The translations under genes were made by a program, and so were the position numbers. Source: Amycolatopsis sp. CA-128772 (lineage in GTDB: Bacteria > Actinomycetota > Actinomycetes > Mycobacteriales > Pseudonocardiaceae). From it: 64,000 nucleotides of DNA. The stretch is taken from positions 124,001 to 188,000 of the forward strand of contig NZ_PPHG01000086.1 of assembly GCF_002904295.1 (NCBI RefSeq), in the 5' to 3' direction. Below are positions 26,779-35,824 of this stretch, piece after piece. Numbering within the stretch: the first letter of the stretch is position 1; the number at the start of each line of letters is the position of its first letter. The notes under the pieces were generated by a model. That model made no database searches and was not told the origin of the DNA. It saw only the letters and a list, made by a program, of their open reading frames with translations.

Positions 26779-28200
26779 ATGACGCTCGACCGCATCACCC
26801 CGCGCCGCACCCGCGTCGGCCTGGTCTCCGGCGGGCTCGGCGCGTACTGGCCGCAGTTCCCGGCGTTGCTGCCCCAGCTGCGGGCCTCGGCCCGGCGAGT
26901 CGCCTCGCGACTGTCCGAAAAGGACTGTGTGGTGATCGACGCCGGGTTCGTCTCGGACGCCGCCGAAGGGTCCGCCGCGGCGGAGAAGCTGCGGGTGGCC
27001 GGGTGCGACCTGATCGTCGGTTTCCTGACGACGTACCTGACGTCCAGCATGCTGGCTCCGGTCGCGCAGCGTTCGGGCGCGCCGGTGCTGTTGCTGAACC
27101 TGCAGCCCACCGAGGCGATGGACCACGAATCCTTCGACACCGGCGCGTGGCTGGCCTACTGCGGTGCTTGCCCGCTGCCGGAAATGGCCAACAGCTTCCA
27201 GCGGCTGGGCGTCGAGTTCCGCTCGGTGTCCGGGTACCTGGAGGACCCGCGGGCCTGGACGCGGATCGAGCGCTGGATCAAGGCGGCCGGCGTGCGGGCG
27301 GCCCTGCGGCACGGGCGGCACGGCCTGCTCGGGCACCTCTACCCGGGCATGATGGACGTCTCGACCGACCCGACGCTCGTCTCGGCCCAGCTCGGCGGGC
27401 ACGTCGAGGTCCTGGAGGTCGACGACCTGCGGGTACGCGTGGAGAAGGTCTCCGACGACGAGACCACCGCGCGTGTCGCCCTCGCCCGCGAAGTGTTCAC
27501 TGTGGACGAGTCCGTGGTGGACGAAGACTTCGCCTGGGGCGCCCGGGTTTCGGTCGCCCTGGACCGGCTCGTCGAGGATTTCTCGCTCGACTCGCTGGCC
27601 TACTACCACCGCGGCCTGGACGGCGAGACGCACGAACGCGTCGGCGCCGGGTTCATCCTCGGCGCGTCCCTGCTCACCGCCCGCGGCATCCCGGCGGTCG
27701 GCGAGTACGAACTGCGGACGTCCCTGGCCATGCTGGTCATGGACCGGCTCGGCGCGGGCGGGTCGTTCACCGAGCTGCAGGCGCTGAACTTCCGCGACGG
27801 CGTGGTCGAGATGGGCCACGACGGGCCGGCGCACCTCGGCATCAGCGCCCGCAAGCCCCTGCTGCGTGGCCTGGGCGTCTACCACGGCAAGCGCGGCTGG
27901 GGCGTGTCGGTGGAGTTCGACGTCAAGCCCGGCCCGGTGACGCTGTGCGGGCTCGGCCAGCGCCGCGACGGGACATTCACGCTGATCGCGTCGGAAGGCA
28001 CGGTCGTGCCGGGGCCGCTGCTGCGGATCGGCAACACCACCTCCCGCGTCGACTTCGGCTGCGATCCGGGGGAGTGGACCGACACCTGGTCGGCCAGCGG
28101 TATCGCGCACCACTGGGCCCTCGGCACCGGCCACCGCGTCGCCGAGCTGACGGCCGTCGCGGACCTGCTCGGCCTCCAGCTGTCGGTGGTGCGCGCGTGA
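26779..28200 (+). CDS. L-fucose/L-arabinose isomerase-like protein
   Basis: 473 residues. The segments RTRVGLVSGGLGAYWPQFP, LIVGFLTTYLTSSMLAPVAQRSGAPVLLLNLQP and GHLYPGMMDVSTD place it in the AraA/FucI-like isomerase superfamily. It lies inside the rhamnose operon although a dedicated RhaI is already present. It may isomerise a second deoxy- or pentose sugar imported with rhamnose, or have another role. It starts 8 nt after the aldolase stop, and its TGA overlaps the kinase GTG. The substrate is not determinable here. Confidence 0.75.
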   Translation: MTLDRITPRRTRVGLVSGGLGAYWPQFPALLPQLRASARRVASRLSEKDCVVIDAGFVSDAAEGSAAAEKLRVAGCDLIVGFLTTYLTSSMLAPVAQRSGAPVLLLNLQPTEAMDHESFDTGAWLAYCGACPLPEMANSFQRLGVEFRSVSGYLEDPRAWTRIERWIKAAGVRAALRHGRHGLLGHLYPGMMDVSTDPTLVSAQLGGHVEVLEVDDLRVRVEKVSDDETTARVALAREVFTVDESVVDEDFAWGARVSVALDRLVEDFSLDSLAYYHRGLDGETHERVGAGFILGASLLTARGIPAVGEYELRTSLAMLVMDRLGAGGSFTELQALNFRDGVVEMGHDGPAHLGISARKPLLRGLGVYHGKRGWGVSVEFDVKPGPVTLCGLGQRRDGTFTLIASEGTVVPGPLLRIGNTTSRVDFGCDPGEWTDTWSASGIAHHWALGTGHRVAELTAVADLLGLQLSVVRA

Positions 28201-29603
28201 AGCGAGTCGCGGCCGTCGACCTCGGCGCGTCCAGCGGGCGCGTGATGGCCGGGACCGCCGGACCGTCGCTGCTGACGGTCGAGGAGGTGCGGCGTTTCCC
28301 GAACGGCGGCGTCCGCGCGGGACCGGCGCTGTACTGGGACATCCTGGGCCTGTACCGCGAGACCCTGGCCGGGATCCGCGAAGCCGGGCGCCTGGACGGC
28401 GTCGGCATCGACTCCTGGGCCGTCGACTACGGGCTCCTGGACGAGCGCGGCGCGCTGCTCGGCAACCCCGTCCACTACCGCGACTCGCGCACCGACGGCG
28501 TGCCCGCTTCGGTTTCCGCGCGGCTCTCCGCACGTTCGCTTTACGACGTGACGGGCCTGCAGCAGCTGCCGTTCAACACGCTCTACCAGCTGGTGTCGGA
28601 AGGCGACCGGCTCGACGCGGCGTCGACCATGCTGCTCATCCCCGACCTGCTGAACTACTGGCTGACGGGCTCGATCGGCGCCGAGCGCACGAACGCGTCG
28701 ACCACGCAGCTGTACGACGTCCGCGCGCGGACGTGGGCCACTTCGCTGGCTTCTCGCGCCGGGATCCCGCCACGACTGCTGCCGCCCCTGCGCGACCCGG
28801 GGACGGTGGTGGGCACGGCGGAGGAGCTGTCGGGCGTGCCGGTGGTGGCGGTGGGCTCGCACGACACGGCGTCGGCGGTGGTCGCGGTCCCGGCGGCCCC
28901 GGGGGCGAACTTCGCGTACATCTCGTCGGGCACGTGGTCCCTGGCCGGTTTGGAACTGCCGGCACCGGAGCTGAGCGACGCGGCCCTGGCGGCGAACTTC
29001 ACGAACGAGGGCGGCGTCGACGGCACGATCCGCTTCCTGCGCAACGTGATGGGCCTCTGGGTGCTGTCGGAGACGCTGCGGACATGGTCCACTTCGGACC
29101 TGCCCGCCCTTCTCCGCGCGGCCGCTGCCGCCCCGGCCCTGGCGGCGGTGGTGGACATCGACGCCCCGGAGTTCCTCCCCCCGGGCGACATGCCGTCCCG
29201 CATTTCCTCGGCCTGCCGCGCGACGGGCCAGCGGCCCCCATCCGGCCGCGCGGCGATGGTCCGGTGCATCGTGGACAGCCTGGCCCTGGCCCACCGCCGC
29301 ACGATCCACGAGGCCGCCCGCATCACCGGCCGCCGGGTCGACGTGATCCACCTGGTCGGCGGTGGAGCCCGCAACGAGCTGCTGTGCCAGTCGACGGCGG
29401 ACGCGTGCGGAGTCCCGGTCCTGGCGGGCCCGGTCGAGGCGGCGGCGCTGGGGAACGTGCTGGTGCAAGCCCGGGCGCTGGGGGAGGACCTGCCGGACCT
29501 GGCATCGATGCGGACGCTGGTGCGCGAGACGCAGGAGATCCGCCGTTACGAGCCTTCGGGCACCGCGGACTGGGCGGCGGCGGAGGCGCGGTTGCGCGCC
29601 TGA
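28197..29603 (+). CDS. rhaB: Rhamnulokinase
   Basis: 468 residues of the FGGY kinase family. N-terminal phosphate motif AAVDLGASSGRVM, WDILGLYRETLAGI, SWAVDYGLLDERG, hinge VGSHDTASAVVAVP and C-terminal ATP motif VHLVGGGARNELLCQ-type (IHLVGGGARNELLCQ). It phosphorylates L-rhamnulose at C1. The GTG start overlaps the previous stop (GTGA). The 3' end overlaps the convergent NACHT gene by 58 bp, so no free terminator space exists between them. Confidence 0.93.
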   Translation: MKRVAAVDLGASSGRVMAGTAGPSLLTVEEVRRFPNGGVRAGPALYWDILGLYRETLAGIREAGRLDGVGIDSWAVDYGLLDERGALLGNPVHYRDSRTDGVPASVSARLSARSLYDVTGLQQLPFNTLYQLVSEGDRLDAASTMLLIPDLLNYWLTGSIGAERTNASTTQLYDVRARTWATSLASRAGIPPRLLPPLRDPGTVVGTAEELSGVPVVAVGSHDTASAVVAVPAAPGANFAYISSGTWSLAGLELPAPELSDAALAANFTNEGGVDGTIRFLRNVMGLWVLSETLRTWSTSDLPALLRAAAAAPALAAVVDIDAPEFLPPGDMPSRISSACRATGQRPPSGRAAMVRCIVDSLALAHRRTIHEAARITGRRVDVIHLVGGGARNELLCQSTADACGVPVLAGPVEAAALGNVLVQARALGEDLPDLASMRTLVRETQEIRRYEPSGTADWAAAEARLRA

Positions 29604-32600
29604 CCCCAGCCGGCCTGGATCTCGGTCAGCAGTTCGCGTGCTTCCTGGCGGCAGAGGGCACTGAGGATGGCCAACCCCCGGGCCGCGTCGGCCCGGATGT
29701 GGCGCGGGACGGTCTCGTCGTGCGCCAGCTCCCGGCACACCAGCGCGGCCGGTTCGCGGTGGTCGCGCTGCAGGTCCACCAGCCGGTCCGCGCAGTACAG
29801 CCGGACCAGCGGCTCGAGCGCCGGGTCCTCGGCCATGGCACGCAGAGCGAGCGCAGCCTCCTCCGGCTCGTACCGGCCGATGACGTCGAGCACCTGGAAC
29901 CGGACGGCCGGGCCGGCGGTGGCCTGCAGCCGGCGGAGGAGGGCCAGGACCTCGCCGCGCACGTCCGGCCGGATGTCGCCGAGCACCCGTGCGGAGTGCG
30001 CGCGCGTCAGGATCGGCAGCGTTTCGTCGGTCATGATCGTCCGCAGGCGGTCCGCGGCGAGCTTCCGGCCGTGCGCCCCGAACATCGCGAGATCCCCGGC
30101 CGCCCGCCGGCGCAGAGCGGGCCGGGTCGCCGGGTCGCCCGCGATGGCCGCGAGCACCCGGGCGCCGCGTTCGCGGTCTTCCCGTGCGTAATCGCGCATC
30201 CAGCCGGCGGCCATCCACCGCGTGGCCGTGCGGGCCCGGTCGTCGTCGCGCAGCGCCCGGATGTCGTCGAACCGCCTGAGCGCGGAGCACAGCGGGATCC
30301 GGAACCGGTCGGCGAGGCGGTCGTCGCGCAGCAGCGGGGCCAGCCGGAGGTGGTCGGCTTCGGTCAGCGGTTCGGGACCGAGTTCGATCAGCAGCTCCGC
30401 GGCTTCGACCCGCTGCCGCCACGCCCGGCCTTCGTCGTCGAGAGCGGCACGGGTGTCGCCGAGGACGCGTTCTCGCCACCCCGGGTCGAGCTCCGCCAGC
30501 GCCAGGAGCCGTTGCCGCGCGAGGTGTCCGCTCCCGCCGCCTTCCGTCAGGAGCGCGACGGCCTCCGGGACGAGCCGGGGGGAGAGCCGGCCGAGCGCGG
30601 CCGCCGCGGCGATCCGGTCGCCCGGTGAGGTTTCGGCGCCGGCCAGCGTGTCCCGGAGGACCGCTTCGGCCTCGTTCGCAAGGGCCCAGTTGTCCCAGTA
30701 GCCCTCCGTCGTTTCCGCCCAGGAGACCTTCGGGGCGGTGCGGTCGGCCAGAATGGCCCGGGAGACCGCCCGGAACTCGGCCGCCGGCAGGAACCGGGCC
30801 GCTTTCTGCCGCACGAAGGGCGACGACGTCGGATCGTGGACGATGGCCCGCGCGAGCGGAACGAGCTCGCCCGGGGGCGGATTGCTCCAGGTGAGCCAGG
30901 TCAGGGCGTCCGCGCGTTCGGTGTCGGACCGCTCGGGGCTGCCGGCCAGCCGCCGGAGCACCGAGCGAGCGGCACTGCGCTGCCCGGGGTCGAGCCGCAC
31001 CAGCTGGTTGCCGGCCTCGCCGCGGTGGGCAACGGGTTCGGTTTCGTCGTCGAGCACCTGCCGGTGGAAGGCGATCGCGTCATCCACAGTGGACGGATCG
31101 AGTTCCGCGAGCCGCATGACCGCTTCGGTCCGCCAGGTGAACTGGAGGTGCGTGTCGTCGGCTTGCGAGCGGAGTTCGGTCAACGCCTCGGGCAGGAGCT
31201 CGGGACGGCATTCGCACAGCAGACCGGCGCACAGCTGGCGCAACCACAGGCCGGCGTCCGCGTCCGTGGTGTTCGTCCGCACCGCCGGGGGCAGGTCCGC
31301 GCCGAGCGCGACGAGCTCCCGGACGTACCCGACCCACGAACGGGGGCTGATCGCGTGCTGCAGCGGCAGCACCGCGTCGAGCGCGGCCGGGACCTCCGCC
31401 CGGTCCCGCCGGGCCACCAGCATGGCGGCCTGCGCACGGTGGATCCCGGCCGCCGGCGCGTCGGACCGCAGGGCGCGGACGGCGGCGTCGATCCGCGGAT
31501 CGGCCACGTCCAGGGCGGCCATTGCCTCGGCCGTTTCCAGGACGAGCCCGGCCGGGGCGCGCCCGGTCACCCCGGCGGCCACGATCCCGGCCAGCTCGGC
31601 CCGCCGGGCCGCGCTCACGCCGGAGAAGCCGCCGGCCGCCTGGTCCAGCTCGTCGACGGGGATTTCGTTCCGGGCGAGGAGCCCGGCGAACCCGGCGACC
31701 GCCAGGGCGTGGTGGTGCCGGCCGAGGTTGACCAGGCTGTGGGCGGCGGCCACCCGGTGCCGGACGCCCCGGCGCGGATCGCGCAGGATCAGGGCGAGGG
31801 CGGCGGCCGCGGCGTGCGGATCGGTGTCGTCTTCGTAGAAGTCGCTCTCCGAGGTGTGCGCTTCCCATGCCTCCGCTTCCCCCGGACCCAGGAGCTCGAG
31901 GAGGGCGGCCGATGCCTGGTGGTGGAAGGCGGTGCCGAACGACTGCAGGGCCCGCCAGGCGGCCATCCGCAGCTGCGGGTCGGCGGCGCGGCCGGCCGCG
32001 ATTTCGAGCAGGTGCCGGGCGGCCTCGGTGTGGAACGCGGGCCCGAGCCGGATCAGCTCGCGCCCGGCCTCGACGCGCAGGGCGGGGTCGGCGCCGCGGT
32101 CCGTCAGGTCGCGGCGCAGCGCGCGCACGGCCGCCGTCCGGTGCGGTTCGCCGAGGTCGGCCAGCTTGCCCAGGGCCATGGTGCGTTCGAAGTGCGCGGC
32201 GTGGGGGTGCTCGGCCACCCGGGTCAGCTCGCGGGCGGCCTCCGCGTGGTGCTCCGGGCCGAGATCGGCGAAGTTGTCGGCCATCCACAGCAGGGCGTTC
32301 GTGTCGGCCGGCCGGCCGGCGGAAACGGCGCGAAGCAGCTCGACGGCTCGCTCGCGGAACTCCGGGCCGAACCTCCCCAGCGTGCCGGCGATGCTCACCC
32401 GCGACGACGCGCCCATCCCCGGGCGGGCGGCCGACGCGAGCAGTATTTCCCCGGCCGCCAGCCGGTGCTGCGGTCCCAACTCGGCGAGCACCCGGGCCGC
32501 GGACAGCCGGAGGCGGTTCGGCCGCTGATCGGCGACCTGGGCCTCGAGCGTGGCCACCACTTCCGCCAGGTGGTCGGGGCCCAGCGAAGCCAGGCCCAGC

Positions 32601-34834
32601 GCCGCGTTCCGCACCGGAGGCGTGGTGCCCTCCTGCCGGGCCAGGACCGCGCGGAAGAGCTCGACGCACCGCGCTTCGTACCCGGCGCCGAGCTCGAGCA
32701 GCCCCATCGCCGCGTGGACCATGTCCTCCTCGGGCGCCTGCGGATCGTCGAGAAGTGCGGCGAGCGCTTCGATTGCGCGGGACCGCGGCTCCGGTCCCAG
32801 GCCGGCGAGCACGATCGCGGCGTTGCGGCACTGCAACGCGGTCGCGGCCGGGTCCGCCAGCACCGACCGCAGCCCGGACACGGCCGCGGCCCGCTCGCCC
32901 GCACCGCACTCGGCCAGCGCCTTGGCCGCCTCGAACCGGAACTCGACCGAGATCGCCTGGTCTTCGACGACGGACCGCAGCATCGCCACCGCGTCGACGC
33001 GGTCCGGGCCGTACAACCGGGCCGCCAGCGCGCGGCCGGCCTCGATCCGCGATTCCCACGGGGCCCCTTCGGCGCGCATCAGGTCGCGCAACCACTCCGC
33101 CAGCCCCGGGTGGTGGGCGGCGCGGCTCACCTGGGTGAGGATCACCTGCGCCGGGTACTGCGTGGTCATCGCCCACTTCCGGGCGGTGGCCAGGAAGGCG
33201 TCCGTCACGGCCGGGCTCGCCGGCGCGTGCCAGGCGAGCAGCCGGGCGGCCAGCACGTGCATCGCCGGGTTGCCGTCGTGCAGGTGCCCGATCAGGCGGT
33301 CGGTCTCGGTTTGCCGCAACCGGGTGTAGTGCAGCAGGACGAGCCGCGCGTGCCGGCCGCGTTCGCCCGGGCGCGCGGTGTGCAGCAGCCGGACGAATTC
33401 CGGCGCTTCCGGGTCGAAGCGGTCCGGGAGCTTCAGTGCGTGCGCGGTCGCCGCGAGGTGTTCGGCGAAACTGTGGTGGAGGAAGCGGAGTTCGCCCGCG
33501 CGGGAAACGAACGGGCCGACGGCGGTGAGGTACGTCGTCAGCTGGTCATGCCAGTTCGGGGTGCCGCAAGCGTGGGGCGCGTGGCCGGCCGCCCAGTCGC
33601 CGGCGGCGGCCAGGAGCGACGTTTCCTCTTCCAGGCGCACGCAGCCCAGGTGCCGGAAGAGGCGTTCGCGGCACTCGTCCCACGGCGACGGCGGGATCGC
33701 ACGCGCGGACTGCAGGTACGCCAGGTACGACTCGTAGAGCTCGTACCGGTTGTCCGGCAGCCGCCGGTCGCTGTCCTGCTCGAACATGATCGCGGCGATC
33801 GTGGCCAGCAGCGGCACCCGGACCAGCTCGTCCAGGTTGGCGTCGTGCACCTGCCGGACGAACCGCTCGGCGGTGTCGCCTTCGGCGAACCAGTTCGCCG
33901 CGAAGTGGCGCAACGCCTCCTCGTCGAACGGCAGCAGTTCGTACCGCGCCGCCCCGGCGCCGTGGAACGGCGCCAGCGCCGCACCGGCGATCGGCCGCGT
34001 GGTCAGGACGATCCGGTAGTGCGCCGAGGCATCCTGGGACGCCCGGGTGACCAGCACCCTGATCAGCCGGTCCCGCTGGCCGAGGTCGGCGACCTCGTCG
34101 AGGCCGTCCACGAGCAGCAGCCAGCGGCAGCCCGCCACCCGCTTGGCGAGCGTGCCGGCCTCGACCGGGAAATCCAGGAGCGCGCCGTACTCGGCCTGGA
34201 TGCTTTCGGCCAGGGCCCGGAAGAACGGCAGGGCGAGCCGGGTGGCGAGTTCCCGCGCGGGCAGGCGCACCGGGATCACCGGCTCGGCGAGCGGCGGGTC
34301 GCCGTCCGGGCCGGCCCAGCGGGTGGCGATGTCCGCGGCCAGCCGCAGGGACAGCGTCGACTTCCCCTGGCCGGGACCGCCGGTGACCAGCAGGTGGTCG
34401 TCGTCGTCGAGGGCCGCCCGCACCGTGCGGGACGGCGGCCGCACCACCAGCCGCGGTGCCGGGCGGGCGGGCGGGTCGATCCGCTGTCCGCGGCCGTCGA
34501 GCACGGGACGCGGGCGCGCCGGTTCGGCCGGCCCGCCGTCGGTCTCGCTGCTGACCTCCTGCCGCACGTAGACCGCCGCGAGTGACGGCCGCCGGGCCCC
34601 GGGCAGCTGGTAGGGCAGGTCTTCCGCGGTGCGGACCTGGGCGTCCAGCAGCGCCCGGACTTCGGGCGGCAGCTCCGGCAGGTCGTCCCACCCCCGGGGC
34701 GGCGCGACCGGCGGCTCCGGCGCCGGTGCGCTCCCGTGGATGTTCACCACGCCGTACACCGCGCCGAACTGCGCCACGGTGCCGGCGTCTCCCGTGACCC
34801 GGTTGCTCACCGCGGGCGGCCGGTCCTGCTCCAC
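29546..34834 (-). CDS. NACHT-HEAT NLR-like protein with N-terminal amyloid-signalling-like motif
   Basis: 1762 residues from a GTG 3 nt after the stop of the small upstream gene. Residues 11-33 hold a short Gly/Val-rich motif (NRVTG...VAQFGAVYGVVNI) with a RHIM-like VxQxG-type core. Residues about 150-160 are Walker A (GGPGQGKST) and about 240-249 Walker B (LLLVDGLDEV); RIVLTTRP follows, and a NACHT winged-helix region extends to about residue 480. From about residue 520 to the end there are roughly 30 HEAT/ARM-like alpha repeats (forms such as LRVEAGRELIRLGPAFHTEA), the probable ligand sensor. No catalytic effector domain is fused, so killing activity must come from a partner, which the neighbouring gene supplies. 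A regulated-cell-death or antiphage role is inferred from the known class of bacterial NACHT proteins. Confidence 0.88.
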   Translation of the reverse strand: MEQDRPPAVSNRVTGDAGTVAQFGAVYGVVNIHGSAPAPEPPVAPPRGWDDLPELPPEVRALLDAQVRTAEDLPYQLPGARRPSLAAVYVRQEVSSETDGGPAEPARPRPVLDGRGQRIDPPARPAPRLVVRPPSRTVRAALDDDDHLLVTGGPGQGKSTLSLRLAADIATRWAGPDGDPPLAEPVIPVRLPARELATRLALPFFRALAESIQAEYGALLDFPVEAGTLAKRVAGCRWLLLVDGLDEVADLGQRDRLIRVLVTRASQDASAHYRIVLTTRPIAGAALAPFHGAGAARYELLPFDEEALRHFAANWFAEGDTAERFVRQVHDANLDELVRVPLLATIAAIMFEQDSDRRLPDNRYELYESYLAYLQSARAIPPSPWDECRERLFRHLGCVRLEEETSLLAAAGDWAAGHAPHACGTPNWHDQLTTYLTAVGPFVSRAGELRFLHHSFAEHLAATAHALKLPDRFDPEAPEFVRLLHTARPGERGRHARLVLLHYTRLRQTETDRLIGHLHDGNPAMHVLAARLLAWHAPASPAVTDAFLATARKWAMTTQYPAQVILTQVSRAAHHPGLAEWLRDLMRAEGAPWESRIEAGRALAARLYGPDRVDAVAMLRSVVEDQAISVEFRFEAAKALAECGAGERAAAVSGLRSVLADPAATALQCRNAAIVLAGLGPEPRSRAIEALAALLDDPQAPEEDMVHAAMGLLELGAGYEARCVELFRAVLARQEGTTPPVRNAALGLASLGPDHLAEVVATLEAQVADQRPNRLRLSAARVLAELGPQHRLAAGEILLASAARPGMGASSRVSIAGTLGRFGPEFRERAVELLRAVSAGRPADTNALLWMADNFADLGPEHHAEAARELTRVAEHPHAAHFERTMALGKLADLGEPHRTAAVRALRRDLTDRGADPALRVEAGRELIRLGPAFHTEAARHLLEIAAGRAADPQLRMAAWRALQSFGTAFHHQASAALLELLGPGEAEAWEAHTSESDFYEDDTDPHAAAAALALILRDPRRGVRHRVAAAHSLVNLGRHHHALAVAGFAGLLARNEIPVDELDQAAGGFSGVSAARRAELAGIVAAGVTGRAPAGLVLETAEAMAALDVADPRIDAAVRALRSDAPAAGIHRAQAAMLVARRDRAEVPAALDAVLPLQHAISPRSWVGYVRELVALGADLPPAVRTNTTDADAGLWLRQLCAGLLCECRPELLPEALTELRSQADDTHLQFTWRTEAVMRLAELDPSTVDDAIAFHRQVLDDETEPVAHRGEAGNQLVRLDPGQRSAARSVLRRLAGSPERSDTERADALTWLTWSNPPPGELVPLARAIVHDPTSSPFVRQKAARFLPAAEFRAVSRAILADRTAPKVSWAETTEGYWDNWALANEAEAVLRDTLAGAETSPGDRIAAAAALGRLSPRLVPEAVALLTEGGGSGHLARQRLLALAELDPGWRERVLGDTRAALDDEGRAWRQRVEAAELLIELGPEPLTEADHLRLAPLLRDDRLADRFRIPLCSALRRFDDIRALRDDDRARTATRWMAAGWMRDYAREDRERGARVLAAIAGDPATRPALRRRAAGDLAMFGAHGRKLAADRLRTIMTDETLPILTRAHSARVLGDIRPDVRGEVLALLRRLQATAGPAVRFQVLDVIGRYEPEEAALALRAMAEDPALEPLVRLYCADRLVDLQRDHREPAALVCRELAHDETVPRHIRADAARGLAILSALCRQEARELLTEIQAGWGQARNRASAAAQSAVPEGS

Positions 34835-34837
34835 GGT

Positions 34838-35182
34838 TCAGAGGTTGATGTTGCCGTGCACGTCCCGGAGCTGCACGACCTTGCCCGTGACGGTCCCGGA
34901 CACGGAATTGTGCACATCGCCGTGCGACACCCGGCTCTCCGGCAGCTTGTCCCACTCCGCCCGCAACGCTTCCGAGAACTCGCCGTCCTCCGCCTCCGCC
35001 TCGTAGAGCCGCTCGGCGAGGGCGGCGATCGGGCGGTCGTCCTCCGGGGCCGCCGAGGCCGCCTCCAGGGCCGCGAAGGCCGGGGGGTTCTTGGCGAACT
35101 TGCGTTTGACCAGGTCGTAGAGTCCGGTCGCACCCTTCGCCGCCAGGGCGGCGGCGATGGAGATCAGGATCGGTTCGGGCAT
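34838..35182 (-). CDS. Bell/HeLo-like small effector with C-terminal RHIM-like amyloid motif
   Basis: 114 residues. The N-terminal hydrophobic amphipathic helix (MPEPILISIAAALAAKGATG) runs into a basic YDLVKRKF segment and then acidic helices (EALRAEWDKL). This is the layout of Bell domains, the proposed bacterial relatives of fungal HeLo pore-forming domains. The last 23 residues (NSVSGTVTGKVVQL, then RDVHGNINL) form a Gly-spaced beta-arch-like motif with VVQ core. It parallels residues 11-33 of the adjacent NACHT protein: both have N-x-V-x-G at the start and Q-x3-V-[HY]-G-x-[IV]-N after the core. Known effector/NLR pairs share such motifs so that NLR oligomers template the effector amyloid. 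Binding and toxicity are inferred. Confidence 0.75.
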   Translation of the reverse strand: MPEPILISIAAALAAKGATGLYDLVKRKFAKNPPAFAALEAASAAPEDDRPIAALAERLYEAEAEDGEFSEALRAEWDKLPESRVSHGDVHNSVSGTVTGKVVQLRDVHGNINL

Positions 35183-35215
35183 GCCTCCAACCTACTGGCG
35201 GACCTGCTCGGTGAG

Positions 35216-35824
35216 CTACAGCCAGCCGCGCTCGTCGGCGATCCGGACGGCTTCCACCCGGTTGCGCGCTTCGGTCTTCGTGATCGCCGCCGAGACGTAG
35301 TTGCGGACCGTGCCCTCCGACAGGTAGAGGCGGCCGGCGATCTCGGCGATCGTGGCGCCGGCCCGGGCCGTGATGAGGACGTCGCGTTCGCGGGCGGTCA
35401 GCGGCGATCCGCCCGCCGCCAGGGTCGCGACCGCGAGCGCCGGGTCCACCACCCGCTCGCCGGCCCGGACCCGGCGGATCGCGTCGGCCAGCACGTCGGC
35501 GGGGGCGTCCTTGACCACGAACCCGGCCGCGCCCGCCTCCATCGCGCGCCGCAGGTACCCGGCGCGCCCGAACGTGGTGAGCATGACGACGCGGCAGTCC
35601 GGCACCTGCGCGGTGAGCACGGCCGCGGCCGCCAGCCCGTCCAGGCCCGGCATCTCGATGTCGAGCAGCGCCACGTCGGGCCGGTGCTCGCGGGCCGCCG
35701 CGACGACCTCGTCGCCGCGGCCGACCGAGGCGACCACCTCGAAGTCGGCTTCGAGCGAGAGCAGCGCGCACAACGCTTCGCGGACCAAAGCCTGGTCGTC
35801 GGCGAGCAGCAACCGGATGGTCAC
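35216..35824 (-). CDS. NarL/LuxR-type response regulator
   Basis: 202 residues. The receiver domain has the acidic pair DDQ, phospho-Asp in LLDIEMPGLDG, and the Thr/Lys sites MLTTFGR and VVKDAP. The C-terminal LuxR helix-turn-helix reads LTARERDVLITARAGATIAEIAGRLYLSEGTVRNYVS. The GTG start overlaps the kinase stop (GTGA), showing translational coupling. It ends 33 nt before the Bell-effector gene, so read-through into the effector/NLR pair is likely. Confidence 0.92.
   Translation of the reverse strand: MTIRLLLADDQALVREALCALLSLEADFEVVASVGRGDEVVAAAREHRPDVALLDIEMPGLDGLAAAAVLTAQVPDCRVVMLTTFGRAGYLRRAMEAGAAGFVVKDAPADVLADAIRRVRAGERVVDPALAVATLAAGGSPLTARERDVLITARAGATIAEIAGRLYLSEGTVRNYVSAAITKTEARNRVEAVRIADERGWL

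Noticed and set aside
30836..34585. 1249-codon plus-strand frame opposite the NACHT-HEAT gene
   Set aside because: Composition is typical of an antisense shadow, with no recognisable domain, and the minus-strand frame has full NACHT and HEAT motifs.
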